A stretch of 64,000 nt of DNA from Longimicrobium sp. (GTDB lineage Bacteria > Gemmatimonadota > Gemmatimonadetes > Longimicrobiales > Longimicrobiaceae): contig DASVWD010000115.1 in the NCBI GenBank assembly GCA_036389795.1, forward strand, positions 1-64,000, in the 5' to 3' direction. How positions within the stretch are numbered: the stretch's first letter is position 1; the number at the start of each line of letters is the position of its first letter. Of the stretch, positions 33,975-42,431 are shown one piece after another. A program made the translations under genes and the position numbers. The notes under the pieces are model-generated. The model was not told where the DNA came from and searched no databases. It saw nothing but the letters and a program-made list of their open reading frames with translations.

Positions 33975-35483
33975 ATGGCCACTCCCGGCGACGACGCCCC
34001 CGCGGCCGCCCTCGACTTCTCCCCCGAGGAGCGCGCGCGCTGGGAGTGGCCCGCCGACGAGGTCCGCCGCGTCGGCCACCAGGTGGTGGAGTTGATCGCC
34101 GCGCATCTGTCGTCGCTCCCCGGGCGCCCCGTCTTCCGCCCCTTCCCCGCGGAGTTGGCGGAAGCGATGACCGCCCCGCAGTCCGCTCCGATCGAGGGAG
34201 CGGACCCGGCGTCGATCCTCGCCGAGTTCGCGGAAACGGTCGAGCCGTACCCGTTCGGCAACGGGCACCCGCGCTTCCACGGCTGGGTGAACTCGCCGCC
34301 CGCGGTGCTCGGCGTCTTCGCCGAGGCGCTGGCGGCGGCGATGAACCCCAGCGTCGCGGGCGGAAACCACGCGGCAGTGTTCGTCGAGCGGCAGGTGCTG
34401 GAGTGGCTGAAGGCGCTGGCCGCCTTCCCGCCGGAGAGCATGGGGCTGCTGGTGAGCGGCGGCTCCATGGCCACGCTCACGGCGCTGGCGGTCGCGCGCA
34501 CCGCCGCCGCGCGCCGGGACGGCGTGGACGTGCGCGCGGCGGGCGTCGCCGGGCTGCCGCGGCCGCTCGCCGTCTACACCTCGCCCGAGGGGCACGCGGC
34601 CATCCGCAAGTCCGTGGAGCTGCTGGGGATCGGCAGCGAGCGCCTGCGCATCGTCGCCGCGGACGGGGAGCGGCGGATGCGGCCCGACGAGCTGGACCGC
34701 GCGCTCCGCCGCGACCTGGCGGACGGGCTGCGGCCGATGGCGGTGGTGGCCAGCGCGGGGAGCGCCGGCACGGGCGCCGTGGACCCGCTGGCCGAGCTCG
34801 CCGCCGTCTGCCGCGCGCACGGCGTCTGGCTGCACGTGGACGGCGCGTACGGGCTTCCCGCCATCCTCACGGAGCGCTGGCGGGCCGCGCTGGAGCCCGT
34901 GGCGCTGGCCGACAGCGTGGCGCTCGACCCGCACAAGTGGCTGTACGTCCCCGTCGAGGCGGGCGCCGTGCTGGTGCGCGACGCAGACGCCATGCGCGGC
35001 ACCTTCTCCCTGGTCCCCGCCTACCTGCAGACCGACCCGGCCGTGGGCGGCGGGCCGTGGCTCAGCGAGTACGGCTTCGCGCAGACGCGCGGCTTCCGGG
35101 CGCTCAAGGTGTGGATGGCGCTCAAGCACCACGGCCTGGAGGGCTACCGGCGCGCCATCGCGCGCGACGTGGCCCTGGCGGAGCACCTGGCCGCGCGGGT
35201 CGAGGAGAGCCCCGAGCTGCAGCTCGCCTCGTGCAGCCTGAGCATCGTCTGCTTCCGCTACGCCCCGCCGGAGCTGGCGGCCGACCCCGAGCGGGCGGAC
35301 GCGCTCAACCGCCGGCTGCTGCGCGAAGTCCAGCTCGGCGGCGAGGCGTTCCTCACCAGCACGGCGGCCAGCGGCCGCTACGTGCTGCGCGCCTGCATCA
35401 TCAACCCTCGCGCCACCCGCGAGGGCGTCGAGGCGCTCGTGCGGCTGGTGGAACGGACCGGGCGGCGGCTGATGGAAGGATGA
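33975..35483 (+). CDS. PLP-dependent decarboxylase (aromatic-L-amino-acid/glutamate decarboxylase group II)
   Basis: About 502 residues. The N-terminal swap region RRVGHQVVELIAAHLSSLPGRPVF, substrate-site NGHPRFHGWVNSPPAVLGVFAEALAAAMNPSVAGGNHAA, SGGSMATLTALAVAR, the HVDGAYG Asp that binds the pyridine N, and the Schiff-base Lys in ALDPHKWLYVPVEAG show a group II decarboxylase. It removes CO2 from an amino acid (aromatic or Glu type). The start is 33975 or ATG 33939; neither has a strong site. A clear hairpin terminates it. Confidence 0.88.
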   Translation: MATPGDDAPAAALDFSPEERARWEWPADEVRRVGHQVVELIAAHLSSLPGRPVFRPFPAELAEAMTAPQSAPIEGADPASILAEFAETVEPYPFGNGHPRFHGWVNSPPAVLGVFAEALAAAMNPSVAGGNHAAVFVERQVLEWLKALAAFPPESMGLLVSGGSMATLTALAVARTAAARRDGVDVRAAGVAGLPRPLAVYTSPEGHAAIRKSVELLGIGSERLRIVAADGERRMRPDELDRALRRDLADGLRPMAVVASAGSAGTGAVDPLAELAAVCRAHGVWLHVDGAYGLPAILTERWRAALEPVALADSVALDPHKWLYVPVEAGAVLVRDADAMRGTFSLVPAYLQTDPAVGGGPWLSEYGFAQTRGFRALKVWMALKHHGLEGYRRAIARDVALAEHLAARVEESPELQLASCSLSIVCFRYAPPELAADPERADALNRRLLREVQLGGEAFLTSTAASGRYVLRACIINPRATREGVEALVRLVERTGRRLMEG

Positions 35484-35484
35484 G

Positions 35485-35517
35485 CGGGATCTGATACGCC
35501 CACGGAATCAGATCCCG
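35485..35517 (+). terminator. Hairpin terminator of the decarboxylase gene
   Basis: cgggatctgat/atcagatcccg, an 11-bp perfect stem with an 11-base loop beginning two bases after the stop. Confidence 0.65.
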
Positions 35518-35631
35518 TCGTGGCGGCACGGAGGCACCCGTCGCCGCCGGGACGCGGTTGCGCGGCGGGGCCCCGGGCGGTTAACGTCGCACCGTTCCCC
35601 CATCATCAGGACCCCGACGGAGGCAGCCCGG

Positions 35632-36069
35632 ATGAAGCGCAGCATCCTGTTCGCCCTGGTTCTCGCGCTGCCCGCCTGCCAGGTGCTCAACAGCATCGGC
35701 CTGGGCGGCGGGCCGGCGCCCGAGACCGCCACGGAGACCGCCGCCGCGCGCGTGGTGGACGCGCAGGTGGAGGCGTACAACCGGCACGACCTCACCGCGT
35801 TCCTGGCCCTCTACGCCCGCACCGCGCGCATCTACCTGCACCCCAGCCAGGTGGTGGCCTCGGGCACCGAGGCGCTGCGCGCGCGCTACCGCACCCAGTG
35901 GCGCGACAACCCCGAGCTGCGCGTCGAGGTCACCCAGCGCATGGTGCAGGGCGCCTACGTGATCGACCACGAGCACTCCGTGGGCTGGGCCGACGGCCAG
36001 GACGTGCGCGTGGTGGCCATCTACGAAGTGCGCGGCGGCCGCATCCAGAACGTCTGGTTCATCCGCTGA
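35632..36069 (+). CDS. Lipoprotein with SnoaL/NTF2-like domain
   Basis: 145 residues. KRSILFALVLALPACQVL is a lipoprotein signal (lipobox LPAC). From about residue 38, ARVVDAQVEAYNRHDLTAFLALYARTARIYLHPSQVVASG, RYRTQWRDNPELRVEVTQRMVQG and RVVAIYEVRGGRIQNVWFIR form an NTF2-like cone fold as in SnoaL and ketosteroid isomerase. Enzymatic activity is not predictable. The ggaggc site precedes the ATG. Confidence 0.85.
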   Translation: MKRSILFALVLALPACQVLNSIGLGGGPAPETATETAAARVVDAQVEAYNRHDLTAFLALYARTARIYLHPSQVVASGTEALRARYRTQWRDNPELRVEVTQRMVQGAYVIDHEHSVGWADGQDVRVVAIYEVRGGRIQNVWFIR

Positions 36070-36171
36070 CGGCCGCCGCCGTCGCAAACCCCGGCGCTCG
36101 CGCGTTGCCTTCCCCGGCGGGGCGGACCCTCCCGCCCCGGCGCACCCTCCCCTGCGCACCCGGAGGCGACC

Positions 36172-36705
36172 ATGACCCCACGCCGGGCCCCGCTCCTGGC
36201 GCTGCTGCTGGCTGCCGCCCTGCCGGCCGCCGCGCCCGCGCAGGACGCACCGCCCGACCCCGCACGGCCGCCGGCCACGCGCGCAGACTCGCTCTGGCTG
36301 CGCCCTCCAGGCCCGCCTTTCCCCCTGGTCTTCGGCTTCCGCGAGCGGGGGCCGATGCACCACTCCCTCTACCTGGGCTGGTCGTGGCTCCAGACCCGCG
36401 CTCCCGGCCCGTACGGCGAGTCGTCGGGGCCCGTGGTGGCGCTCGAGGCCGGCGTCGGCGGCGTGCAGGCCTCCGCGGGGTGGGCGAGCTATGGGCCGCA
36501 CCTGGGCGCCGGCCGCTGGCAGGCGAGCGTGCTGCGCACCTGGGGCTCCCCGCTCTGGGTGGAGCCGGACCAGACCTACCTGGGCGCCGAGCTGCGGATG
36601 TCGCTCTACGCGGTCGGCGTCGGGTTCGTCGGCTACCGGCGCATCTCCGGCGACGCCCCCGGCGACGGCTGGATCGGCGGCGCCACCCTGGTGATCGGCT
36701 TCTGA
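36172..36705 (+). CDS. Secreted hypothetical protein, possibly a small outer-membrane barrel
   Basis: 177 residues. Signal peptide RAPLLALLLAAALPAAAPA cut near QDAPPD. The mature part alternates aromatic and small residues (MHHSLYLGWSWLQTR, VGGVQASAGWASYGPHLG, AELRMSLYAVGVGFVGYRR) and ends GGATLVIGF, a C-terminal Phe typical of outer-membrane beta-barrels. No family can be named. Confidence 0.68.
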   Translation: MTPRRAPLLALLLAAALPAAAPAQDAPPDPARPPATRADSLWLRPPGPPFPLVFGFRERGPMHHSLYLGWSWLQTRAPGPYGESSGPVVALEAGVGGVQASAGWASYGPHLGAGRWQASVLRTWGSPLWVEPDQTYLGAELRMSLYAVGVGFVGYRRISGDAPGDGWIGGATLVIGF

Positions 36706-36807
36706 TCTCCCCTCCCGGAACGGCAACGGCGTGATCCGGGCGTGTCCCTCCGCTGCGCTCCGGGCCGGGCTGCGCGCGCGGTCTCGTCGTGCGAGCTCTC
36801 GGGGTCC

Positions 36808-36911
36808 GTAGGGGCGAGCATGCGAGTCCGCGCGGAGTCTGGCTTCGTCTCGTAACCCCACCTGTCGTGCAAGGGCTGGCATCCACCGGGCGAGGCATGC
36901 CTCGCCCCTAC
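36808..36911 (+). mobile_element. 104-bp TIR element (MITE/REP-like), copy C
   Basis: Begins gtaggggcgagcatgcgagt and ends gaggcatgcctcgcccctac, with perfect 11-base terminal inverted repeats. The internal ~60 bases differ from copies A and B. It lies in the 336-base gap 36706-37041, whose right side holds the cgcacttcg repeats at 37013-37043 directly beyond the stop of the convergent hydrolase gene. Confidence 0.65.
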
Positions 36912-37041
36912 GGACCACCATCTTCCGCGCCGAACCCACGTAAAGTCCACCCTCTCTCAAACCTGGGAGAGGGTTGCCGCTCTAAGGCGGCGGGTGAGGG
37001 CCCCCCCGCCGGCACTTCGCACCTCGCACTTCGCACTTCCC

Positions 37042-38493
37042 TCACCGTCCCGGCCCGAACCGCTCCAGGATCCAGCCGGAGACCGCGTTCAGCACCGCCG
37101 GCGACATCGTCTCCTCGATGGTGCCGTACTCGCTCGGCGCGCCGGTGGTCGTGGTCTGGAAGAGGTGGTTGAGGCCGGGGAGCTCGACCACCCGCACGTC
37201 GCGGTTGCCGCCCTCGCGCAGCGCCGCCTCGATCGCCGCCAGGTTCTCCTTCGGCGGCACCTGCAGGTCCAGCCCGCCGTTGACCGCCAGCACCGGCACC
37301 TTCACCCGCCGCAGCGTGGGCCGCGGGTCGTAGGCCAGGAAGTAGCGGAACCAGGGAGAGACGAGCTGGCGGATGTTGCGCTCCATCGACGCGGGGTCGA
37401 CCTGCGCCTCCCGCCGCTGCTCCTCGCTCAGGCTGTCGACCATGGCCCTGCCGATCTCGGAGAGCCGCGCCACCATCGCCGCGCTGTCGCCGCCCGCCTT
37501 GATGACGGCGAACATCCGCGCCTGCGCCCGCGCGCTGGCGTCGACCAGGTCGGCCGAGACGCCGTTCGCCCGCGCGATCAGCCGCCCCTGCAGCTTCAGG
37601 ATCGAGTCGCCGGGGAGCCCCGTCCCGGCCAGCAGCACCAGGAACGCCACGTCGTCCGAGCGCACCGCCGCCAGCGGCGCCACCAGCCCGCCCTCGCTGT
37701 GCCCGGCGATCCCCACCCTGCCGATGTCCCGCCGCGCGCGGAGGAAGCGCACCCCGGCCAGCGCGTCCTCCGCGAAGTCCTCGCTGGTGGCCGCCGCGAA
37801 GCTGCCGGTCGACTTCCCGAACCCGCGGTCGTCGTAGCGCAGCACCGCGATCCCCCGCCGCGTCAGGTGGTCGGCGAGCACCAGGAACGGCCTGTGGCCC
37901 AGCAGGCTCTCGTCGCGGTCCTGCGGCCCCGAGCCCGTCACCAGCACCACCGCCGGGAACGGCCCCGCGCCCTGCGGCAGCGTGAGCGTCCCCGCCAGCT
38001 TCACCCCCTCCTCCGAGTCGAACGCCACCTCCTCCGCGCGGTACGGGAACGGCGGCTTCGGCTCCTGCGGGCGGACGAGCGCGGCCACCGCCGCCACCTT
38101 CCCCAGCCTGAGCGGGAGCGTCGTCCCCGCCTGCGTCCAGGCGCCGTCGATGGAGTCGCCCGCCGAATTCAGCCGCCCGGCGAACGCCGCCTGGATCCTC
38201 GCCAGGGTTGCGCGGACGCTGTCGCCCGCCACCGTCACCTCCATGGGGAGCTTCGCCCCGCCCTGGTCGATGCTGGTGAGCGTGCCCCCCAGCTTCCCCG
38301 CCGGGTCGCGCTCGAAGGTGAGCGCCAGCCGCAGCGACAGCCCGCTCACCTGGAGCGCCCCCTGCCAGTTCCCCAGGAAGCGGTCGTCCCCGGAGCGCGC
38401 CTGCGCCGCGAGGGGTGCGGGACCGAGCGGGTCGACGATGGACACCAGCGAAGCCGCCACGCAGGCGGCGAGGATGCGTCGTGGAGTGTTCAT
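37042..38493 (-). CDS. Secreted alpha/beta hydrolase
   Basis: 483 residues. Signal peptide RRILAACVAASLVSIVDPLGPAPLAAQA. An N-terminal ~120-residue beta domain (FLGNWQGALQVSGLSLRLALTFERD) is followed by the alpha/beta hydrolase. FPAVVLVTGSGPQDRDESLLGHRPF and RYDDRGFGKSTG precede the nucleophile elbow GHSEGG. The catalytic Asp is probably NGGLDLQVP and the His LPGLNHLFQ. A similar layout is known from periplasmic esterases/peptidases. The ATG at 38493 has gaggag upstream. Confidence 0.88.
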   Translation of the reverse strand: MNTPRRILAACVAASLVSIVDPLGPAPLAAQARSGDDRFLGNWQGALQVSGLSLRLALTFERDPAGKLGGTLTSIDQGGAKLPMEVTVAGDSVRATLARIQAAFAGRLNSAGDSIDGAWTQAGTTLPLRLGKVAAVAALVRPQEPKPPFPYRAEEVAFDSEEGVKLAGTLTLPQGAGPFPAVVLVTGSGPQDRDESLLGHRPFLVLADHLTRRGIAVLRYDDRGFGKSTGSFAAATSEDFAEDALAGVRFLRARRDIGRVGIAGHSEGGLVAPLAAVRSDDVAFLVLLAGTGLPGDSILKLQGRLIARANGVSADLVDASARAQARMFAVIKAGGDSAAMVARLSEIGRAMVDSLSEEQRREAQVDPASMERNIRQLVSPWFRYFLAYDPRPTLRRVKVPVLAVNGGLDLQVPPKENLAAIEAALREGGNRDVRVVELPGLNHLFQTTTTGAPSEYGTIEETMSPAVLNAVSGWILERFGPGR

Positions 38494-38538
38494 GACTCCT
38501 CTGGGAAGAAGCGTCCGGCCGCGGACTCGCGGGAACCA

Positions 38539-38578
38539 GGAGTAAAGCTTGGTTGACGATTTGTCAAGCATGCTTTAC
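38539..38578 (-). promoter_or_regulatory. Dyad-rich promoter region of the hydrolase gene
   Basis: On the minus strand ttgaca (38562-38567) is a perfect -35 box; tttact or tactcc stands 15-17 bases downstream. Two nested dyads overlap it: gtaaagc/gctttac (38542-38578) and ttgac/gtcaa (38553-38567). This suggests a repressor operator covering the promoter (inference). Confidence 0.45.
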
Positions 38579-38806
38579 AAGCCGCCTGGTCCCCTCCACC
38601 GCGGCCGCGGGAGATACGAAGCTACCGTCCACCCGTTTGATCCAGCAACTCGGAATCGCGCAACCCCCTTGCGGCAGCGTCGTCCCCCTCGCCCGCGCCC
38701 GCCTGGCCGGTACGGTCATCGAAGAGAGGAGCCCTGCCGCCTGAGAGGAGGCCAGGGCCGCGCCCGTTGTTCGAACCAGATGTAATCTCTCGAAGACCTG
38801 CCGTTG

Positions 38807-38831
38807 AAGCCTCGCGCAGTTTGCGAGGCTT
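38807..38831 (+). terminator. Hairpin in a gene-free region
   Basis: aagcctcgc/gcgaggctt with a 7-base loop followed by tccg. It is the same stem as at 25871-25895. The region 38494-39092 holds no convincing gene, only this hairpin, the hydrolase promoter and the promoter at 38993. Confidence 0.45.
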
Positions 38832-38992
38832 TCCGTAGTTCGAGCGAGTGTCTTCAGGCACTCGTACGCGAGCGGAGTCGGGCGGTAGGTGATGCGTGGG
38901 GCTCCGAGCTGAAAGTGCCGCGGAGGAGGGCGGAGCCAGATCGCGGGCGTGGTCCACGTGCGACCGTACCGGGCAGCTTACGCCAAAAATGG

Positions 38993-39021
38993 TTGACACC
39001 GAAAGCGCCAAACATTAGTTG
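38993..39021 (+). promoter_or_regulatory. Candidate promoter for the Cys-rich peptide operon
   Basis: A perfect ttgaca -35 box at 38993-38998 is followed after 16-17 bases by a weak -10 (ttagtt or tagttg). The first gene of the operon starts at 39093. Confidence 0.35.
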
Positions 39022-39092
39022 TATTCCAGTCGACCCGTCCGGACGCGTTGACCAGCCTCACGATCATTCCCATTCCACATCGGGAGTAGAGC

Positions 39093-39335
39093 ATGAAAAG
39101 AATCAGGAGCACGTTGATGCTGGCGCTGGCGGGCGTCGTGGCCCTCGGGGGCTTCACGTTCGACGCCGCGACACGCCCGGACGCCCTCCAGGCGCAGGCG
39201 TGCGGCAGGTTCGACGGCAACCTCTGCCAGCAGGAGTGCACGCGCGAGTGCTCGGGCGGCGGGTGCTGCAGCTGGTCGTTCTACTACTACGAGAAGGGGA
39301 CGGTGTCTCCCATCCGTCCCAGCACCCCGGGCTGA
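39093..39335 (+). CDS. Small secreted cysteine-rich peptide
   Basis: 80 residues. A Sec signal (KRIRSTLMLALAGVVALGGFTF) leads to a mature peptide of roughly 45 residues with six Cys: ACGRFDGNLCQQECTRECSGGGCCSWSFYYYEKG. The spacing C-x6-C-x3-C-x3-C-x4-CC and the aromatic run WSFYYY suggest a disulphide-bonded mini-protein. An agtagagc site precedes the ATG. It is the first gene of a likely operon with two thioredoxin-like proteins and a propeller lipoprotein. Function is unknown; a secreted toxin, signal or modified peptide is possible. Confidence 0.7.
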   Translation: MKRIRSTLMLALAGVVALGGFTFDAATRPDALQAQACGRFDGNLCQQECTRECSGGGCCSWSFYYYEKGTVSPIRPSTPG

Positions 39336-39430
39336 GCTCCCGGCGGCCTGCCTCCGCCCGGCGGCACCTTCGCCGCCGGTGGAGGCTCTCCAGGCAATCC
39401 TCCCCCACTTCGATCCGATGAACCAGCACG

Positions 39431-39892
39431 ATGTCCGGCGAGAATCCGCTGGCCCGGCTTCGCCGCTTCCGACCGGCGGACGGTCCGGTGTTCGCGGCGA
39501 TGCTGCTCCTGTTCGCCCTCCTGGCCTGGAAGGTCGGGGCGGCCGTCCTCCTTCCCGCTCCGCCGCGCGCGAGCCTGCTGTCTCCGGCCGCGGAGAATTC
39601 CGCCGGATACCTGCTGGTGGTCGGCCATCCGAGGGACACCGTGGCGGCACGGCGGATGGTCCCGGCACGCGGCGACGCCGGCCCCGGCCGCCCTCCGCTG
39701 CCTCTTCGGACCCTCCCCTGGCCGTCTGGCGAAGCTGGCGCGAGCGCCGCCCCGCTCGCGCGGCTCCTGCGCTCGCTCGGCTACACGGCTCCGCCCGTCC
39801 TGCTGACCGTGGACGGCGAGGGACACATCGTCCGCGTCCAGCCGGTGCCCCCGGACGCGTACGCCCACGCCCCGCGCGGAGAGCGGCGTTGA
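39431..39892 (+). CDS. Membrane-anchored protein with thioredoxin-like remnant
   Basis: 153 residues. One membrane helix near residues 18-42 (GPVFAAMLLLFALLAWKVGAAVLL), then an extracytoplasmic part. Its end LLRSLGYTAPPVLLTVDGEGHIVRVQP resembles the cis-Pro strand of thioredoxin-like folds and is similar to the end of the protein at 41082 (LGYRSTPFAVVLDRRGRV). No redox Cys is present. The stop overlaps a TTG that may start the next gene. Confidence 0.6.
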   Translation: MSGENPLARLRRFRPADGPVFAAMLLLFALLAWKVGAAVLLPAPPRASLLSPAAENSAGYLLVVGHPRDTVAARRMVPARGDAGPGRPPLPLRTLPWPSGEAGASAAPLARLLRSLGYTAPPVLLTVDGEGHIVRVQPVPPDAYAHAPRGERR

Positions 39893-39903
39893 CCACGAAG
39901 CGG

Positions 39904-41085
39904 ATGCGCGCGGAGCCCGTCCTCCAGCCCGGCCGGGCGTGGGCCCGGAAAGTCCGCCGGACGCTCTCCACGGCCGTGGTGCTGCCGCTGTGCGCGTGCG
40001 GCGACGGCCCGGCGCCGGGCGATTCGCGCACGCCGGCCGATACTGCCGCGTGGACGCTCGCCGACACGCCGCGGGCCCGCATCGGCGTGGCCTCGGGGCG
40101 GCCCGAGTACACGCTGGACCGCGTGTACGGCGGCCTGGTGCTGCCGGACGGCCGCATCGCACTGGGGAACTCGGGAACGCGCGAGGTGCGCTTCTTCGAC
40201 GCGCGGGGCGCCTACCTGTCGTCCGTCGGCGGCGAGGGCGGCGGCCCCGGCGAGTTCCGGGGCGTCAACTGGATCGGGCGGGGCTCCGGAGACTCGGTCC
40301 TCGTCTTCGACCTGCGCTCGCAGCGCTTCAGCGTGCTGGACCCGCGCGGCGCGTTCGCGCGCTCCTTCCAGCTCCGCGAGACCCGGGCTTCCGCGCGCCC
40401 CGTCGGCGTCTTCTCCGACGGGACGATCGCGGTGGCCGTCGAGCAGCAGTTCGACCCGCGCGGGGGGCCGGGGGCGGTCAGGGACACCATCGAGCTCCTC
40501 CGGGTCACGCCCACGGGCGAGATCGCCGGCCGTCTGGGACGCTTCCCGGGGGTCGAGTGGCTGATCTACGAGCACCCGGCGAGCTTCCGGACCACGCAGC
40601 TCCCCTTCGGCCGTTCGGGACACGTGGCGGTCACGGGCGAGCACGTCGCATACGGATCGTCGGATTCCAATCGGCTCCGGGTGTTCGACCGCTCCGGCGC
40701 CGTGGTACGGACCATCGAATTCCCCGCGCGGCCGCGCCGCCGGCTGAGCGAGCAGGAGCTTTCCGCCTACCTGGAAGAGGCGGTGCAGGACGGCGCCGAG
40801 CGGGAGGCGATCCGGCACCATTTCCAGGGCCGCGGCGCCGCCGCGGCGCCGGTCTTCTCCGACCTGCGCGCGGACCGCCGGGGGAACCTGTGGGTCCAGA
40901 CGTTCCCCGCTCGCGACGGCGCGCCGAGCAAGTGGCTCGTGCTCTCTCCGGCGGGCGAGACCCTCGGGAGCGTCCTGCTCCCCGCGGACCACCTCCCCCT
41001 CGACATCGATTCCGCCGCCGTGCTGGTCCGCGAGACGGACGAGGACGGCGTCCAGCGTGTCTCTCTCCGCACGGTGCGCCAATGA
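39904..41085 (+). CDS. 6-bladed beta-propeller lipoprotein
   Basis: 393 residues. Basic N-terminus, then TAVVLPLCACGDG as a lipoprotein signal. The body is built of repeats of NHL/6-bladed type: GLVLPDGRIALGNSGTREVRFFDARGAYLSSVGGEGGGPGEFRG, DSVLVFDLRSQRFSVLDPRGAF, RLRVFDRSGAVVRTIEFP, LRADRRGNLWVQTF. Such propellers bind proteins or ligands at the cell surface. An alternative start is TTG 39889 overlapping the previous stop. The stop overlaps the next ATG (atga), so translation is coupled. Confidence 0.82.
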   Translation: MRAEPVLQPGRAWARKVRRTLSTAVVLPLCACGDGPAPGDSRTPADTAAWTLADTPRARIGVASGRPEYTLDRVYGGLVLPDGRIALGNSGTREVRFFDARGAYLSSVGGEGGGPGEFRGVNWIGRGSGDSVLVFDLRSQRFSVLDPRGAFARSFQLRETRASARPVGVFSDGTIAVAVEQQFDPRGGPGAVRDTIELLRVTPTGEIAGRLGRFPGVEWLIYEHPASFRTTQLPFGRSGHVAVTGEHVAYGSSDSNRLRVFDRSGAVVRTIEFPARPRRRLSEQELSAYLEEAVQDGAEREAIRHHFQGRGAAAAPVFSDLRADRRGNLWVQTFPARDGAPSKWLVLSPAGETLGSVLLPADHLPLDIDSAAVLVRETDEDGVQRVSLRTVRQ

Positions 41086-41564
41086 TCCGGAGGCTCGTCC
41101 TGCTCTGTGCGCTCGGCCTGGTCATCGCGTTCTCCGTCCGCCTGTACGGCGACACCCGCTACGCGCTGCGGGCGGCGGAGCCGGTGGCGGCGACGCTCGG
41201 CGGCGAGGAGCCCCTCTCCGGCGCGATCGTCTTCGTCTTTCAGCCGGAGGACTGCTTCGGATCGGGAGGCCTGCTCCAGCGCTGGAACGCGCTGCGGCAG
41301 AAGACGAACGTTCCGGTGCTCGGCAGAGTCGTGGGCCGGGGCGCGCTGTCGCCGCGTCAGCAGGCGCTGTTCGACAGCCTGCGGGTCGAGATCCCGATCC
41401 GGGGGATCGATCCCCTGGATGCCGGCATCGTCGCGGAGAAGCTGGGCTATCGCTCCACGCCCTTTGCCGTGGTGCTGGACCGGCGCGGCCGGGTGGCGGC
41501 GTCCTTCCCGGCGGGGCAGAACGTCCCGCCCGAGATCCTGGAGCGGTTCGTCCGCGGATCGTAG
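41082..41564 (+). CDS. Membrane-anchored thioredoxin-like protein
   Basis: 160 residues. A single N-terminal helix (RRLVLLCALGLVIAFSVRLYG), then IVFVFQPEDCFGSGGLLQRWNAL, where one Cys occupies the place of the usual CxxC. DPLDAGIVAEKLGYRSTPFAVVLDRRGRVAASFPAGQ is a cis-Pro strand and hairpin of a thioredoxin fold. It lacks a resolving Cys, so it may bind rather than reduce, or act by a peroxiredoxin-like chemistry. Last gene of the peptide-propeller operon. Confidence 0.72.
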   Translation: MIRRLVLLCALGLVIAFSVRLYGDTRYALRAAEPVAATLGGEEPLSGAIVFVFQPEDCFGSGGLLQRWNALRQKTNVPVLGRVVGRGALSPRQQALFDSLRVEIPIRGIDPLDAGIVAEKLGYRSTPFAVVLDRRGRVAASFPAGQNVPPEILERFVRGS

Positions 41565-41672
41565 CTCCTCCTCCTCCTCACGCTCCGTCCGGCTGACCCT
41601 CCCCTGCCAAAAGCGGGGCAGGCGGAGCTGAAGCGGAACACCCGGGACGACCGAAGGCCCCCGCCTCTCCAC

Positions 41673-42192
41673 TCACGGAGACGGGGGTTCGTCTTCCTGT
41701 TCGCACCCAGGACCCGTCCCCAGCAGCTCGCGCCACTCCTCCGACTCGGCGGCGCGCCGGATGGCGTCGTTGCGCGCATGGAGGAGGCGTGTCATGTAGC
41801 GGCGCAGCACCAGGCGCTCGGCGAGCCGGCCCAGCGGCCCGAGCGGCGCGGCGAAGCGGAAGACGTCGCGCAGCACGGTGCCGCCGCCCGGCGCCGGCTC
41901 GAAGTGGTGGTCGTGGACGAACCAGGCGAAGACGCCGCGCTCCTGGCTGTCCTGGAACCAGCGCGGCCGGTCGTACCCGATGATGCGGCTGGTGAGGTGC
42001 TGGCGCACCCCCAGGTGCCGCGCCCGCCAGGTGACCGTCTCCCCCGGGCCGATCAGCCCCCGAGGTGCGCCCGCCGACCGCCTCCTCGCCCGTGTGGCCC
42101 AGCGAGCGCCGGTGCAGGTCGATGCTGCGCGCCAGGTCGAAGACGCGCTCCACCGGCGCATCCACCACCATGCCGAGCTCGATGGTGATCAT
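41673..42192 (-). pseudogene. SRPBCC family protein, frameshifted
   Basis: The N-terminal half MITIELGMVVDAPVERVFDLARSIDLHRRS ends its correct frame at EEAVGGRTSG. The rest, LIGPGETVTWRARHLGVRQHLTSRIIGYDRPRWFQD through RYMTRLLHARNDAIRRAA, continues in another frame. Removing one base from the run of five C at 42057-42061 (plus strand) restores one ~172-residue SRPBCC/cell-division-inhibitor-like protein that would bind a hydrophobic ligand. Either a true inactivating mutation or a sequencing error in a homopolymer. Confidence 0.8.
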
Positions 42193-42431
42193 CCCGCGCT
42201 CCGCGTTTTCCGAGGATGGGTCCGCGAGTCGAGTCTACCCGCGGGACACCCGTCGCGCGAGTGGCGCCCGGGGAGCACGGCGGGCCGGCGACGGATCCTT
42301 GCGTGCGCGCGCGGCCCCCGTTTATGCTGCCGTGGATCTCGATGGAGACTGCGACCGGAGACGATCCCGCCGTCTCCGCGCAAGGAGGTTCGTGCTCCGA
42401 TGGCGGGCAGACCACGAGAACGGAGACCGCC

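Noticed and set aside
38761-38800. A ttcgaac word resembling a tRNA T-loop
   Set aside because: The flanking bases do not form a T-stem, and no acceptor or anticodon arm is visible on either strand.
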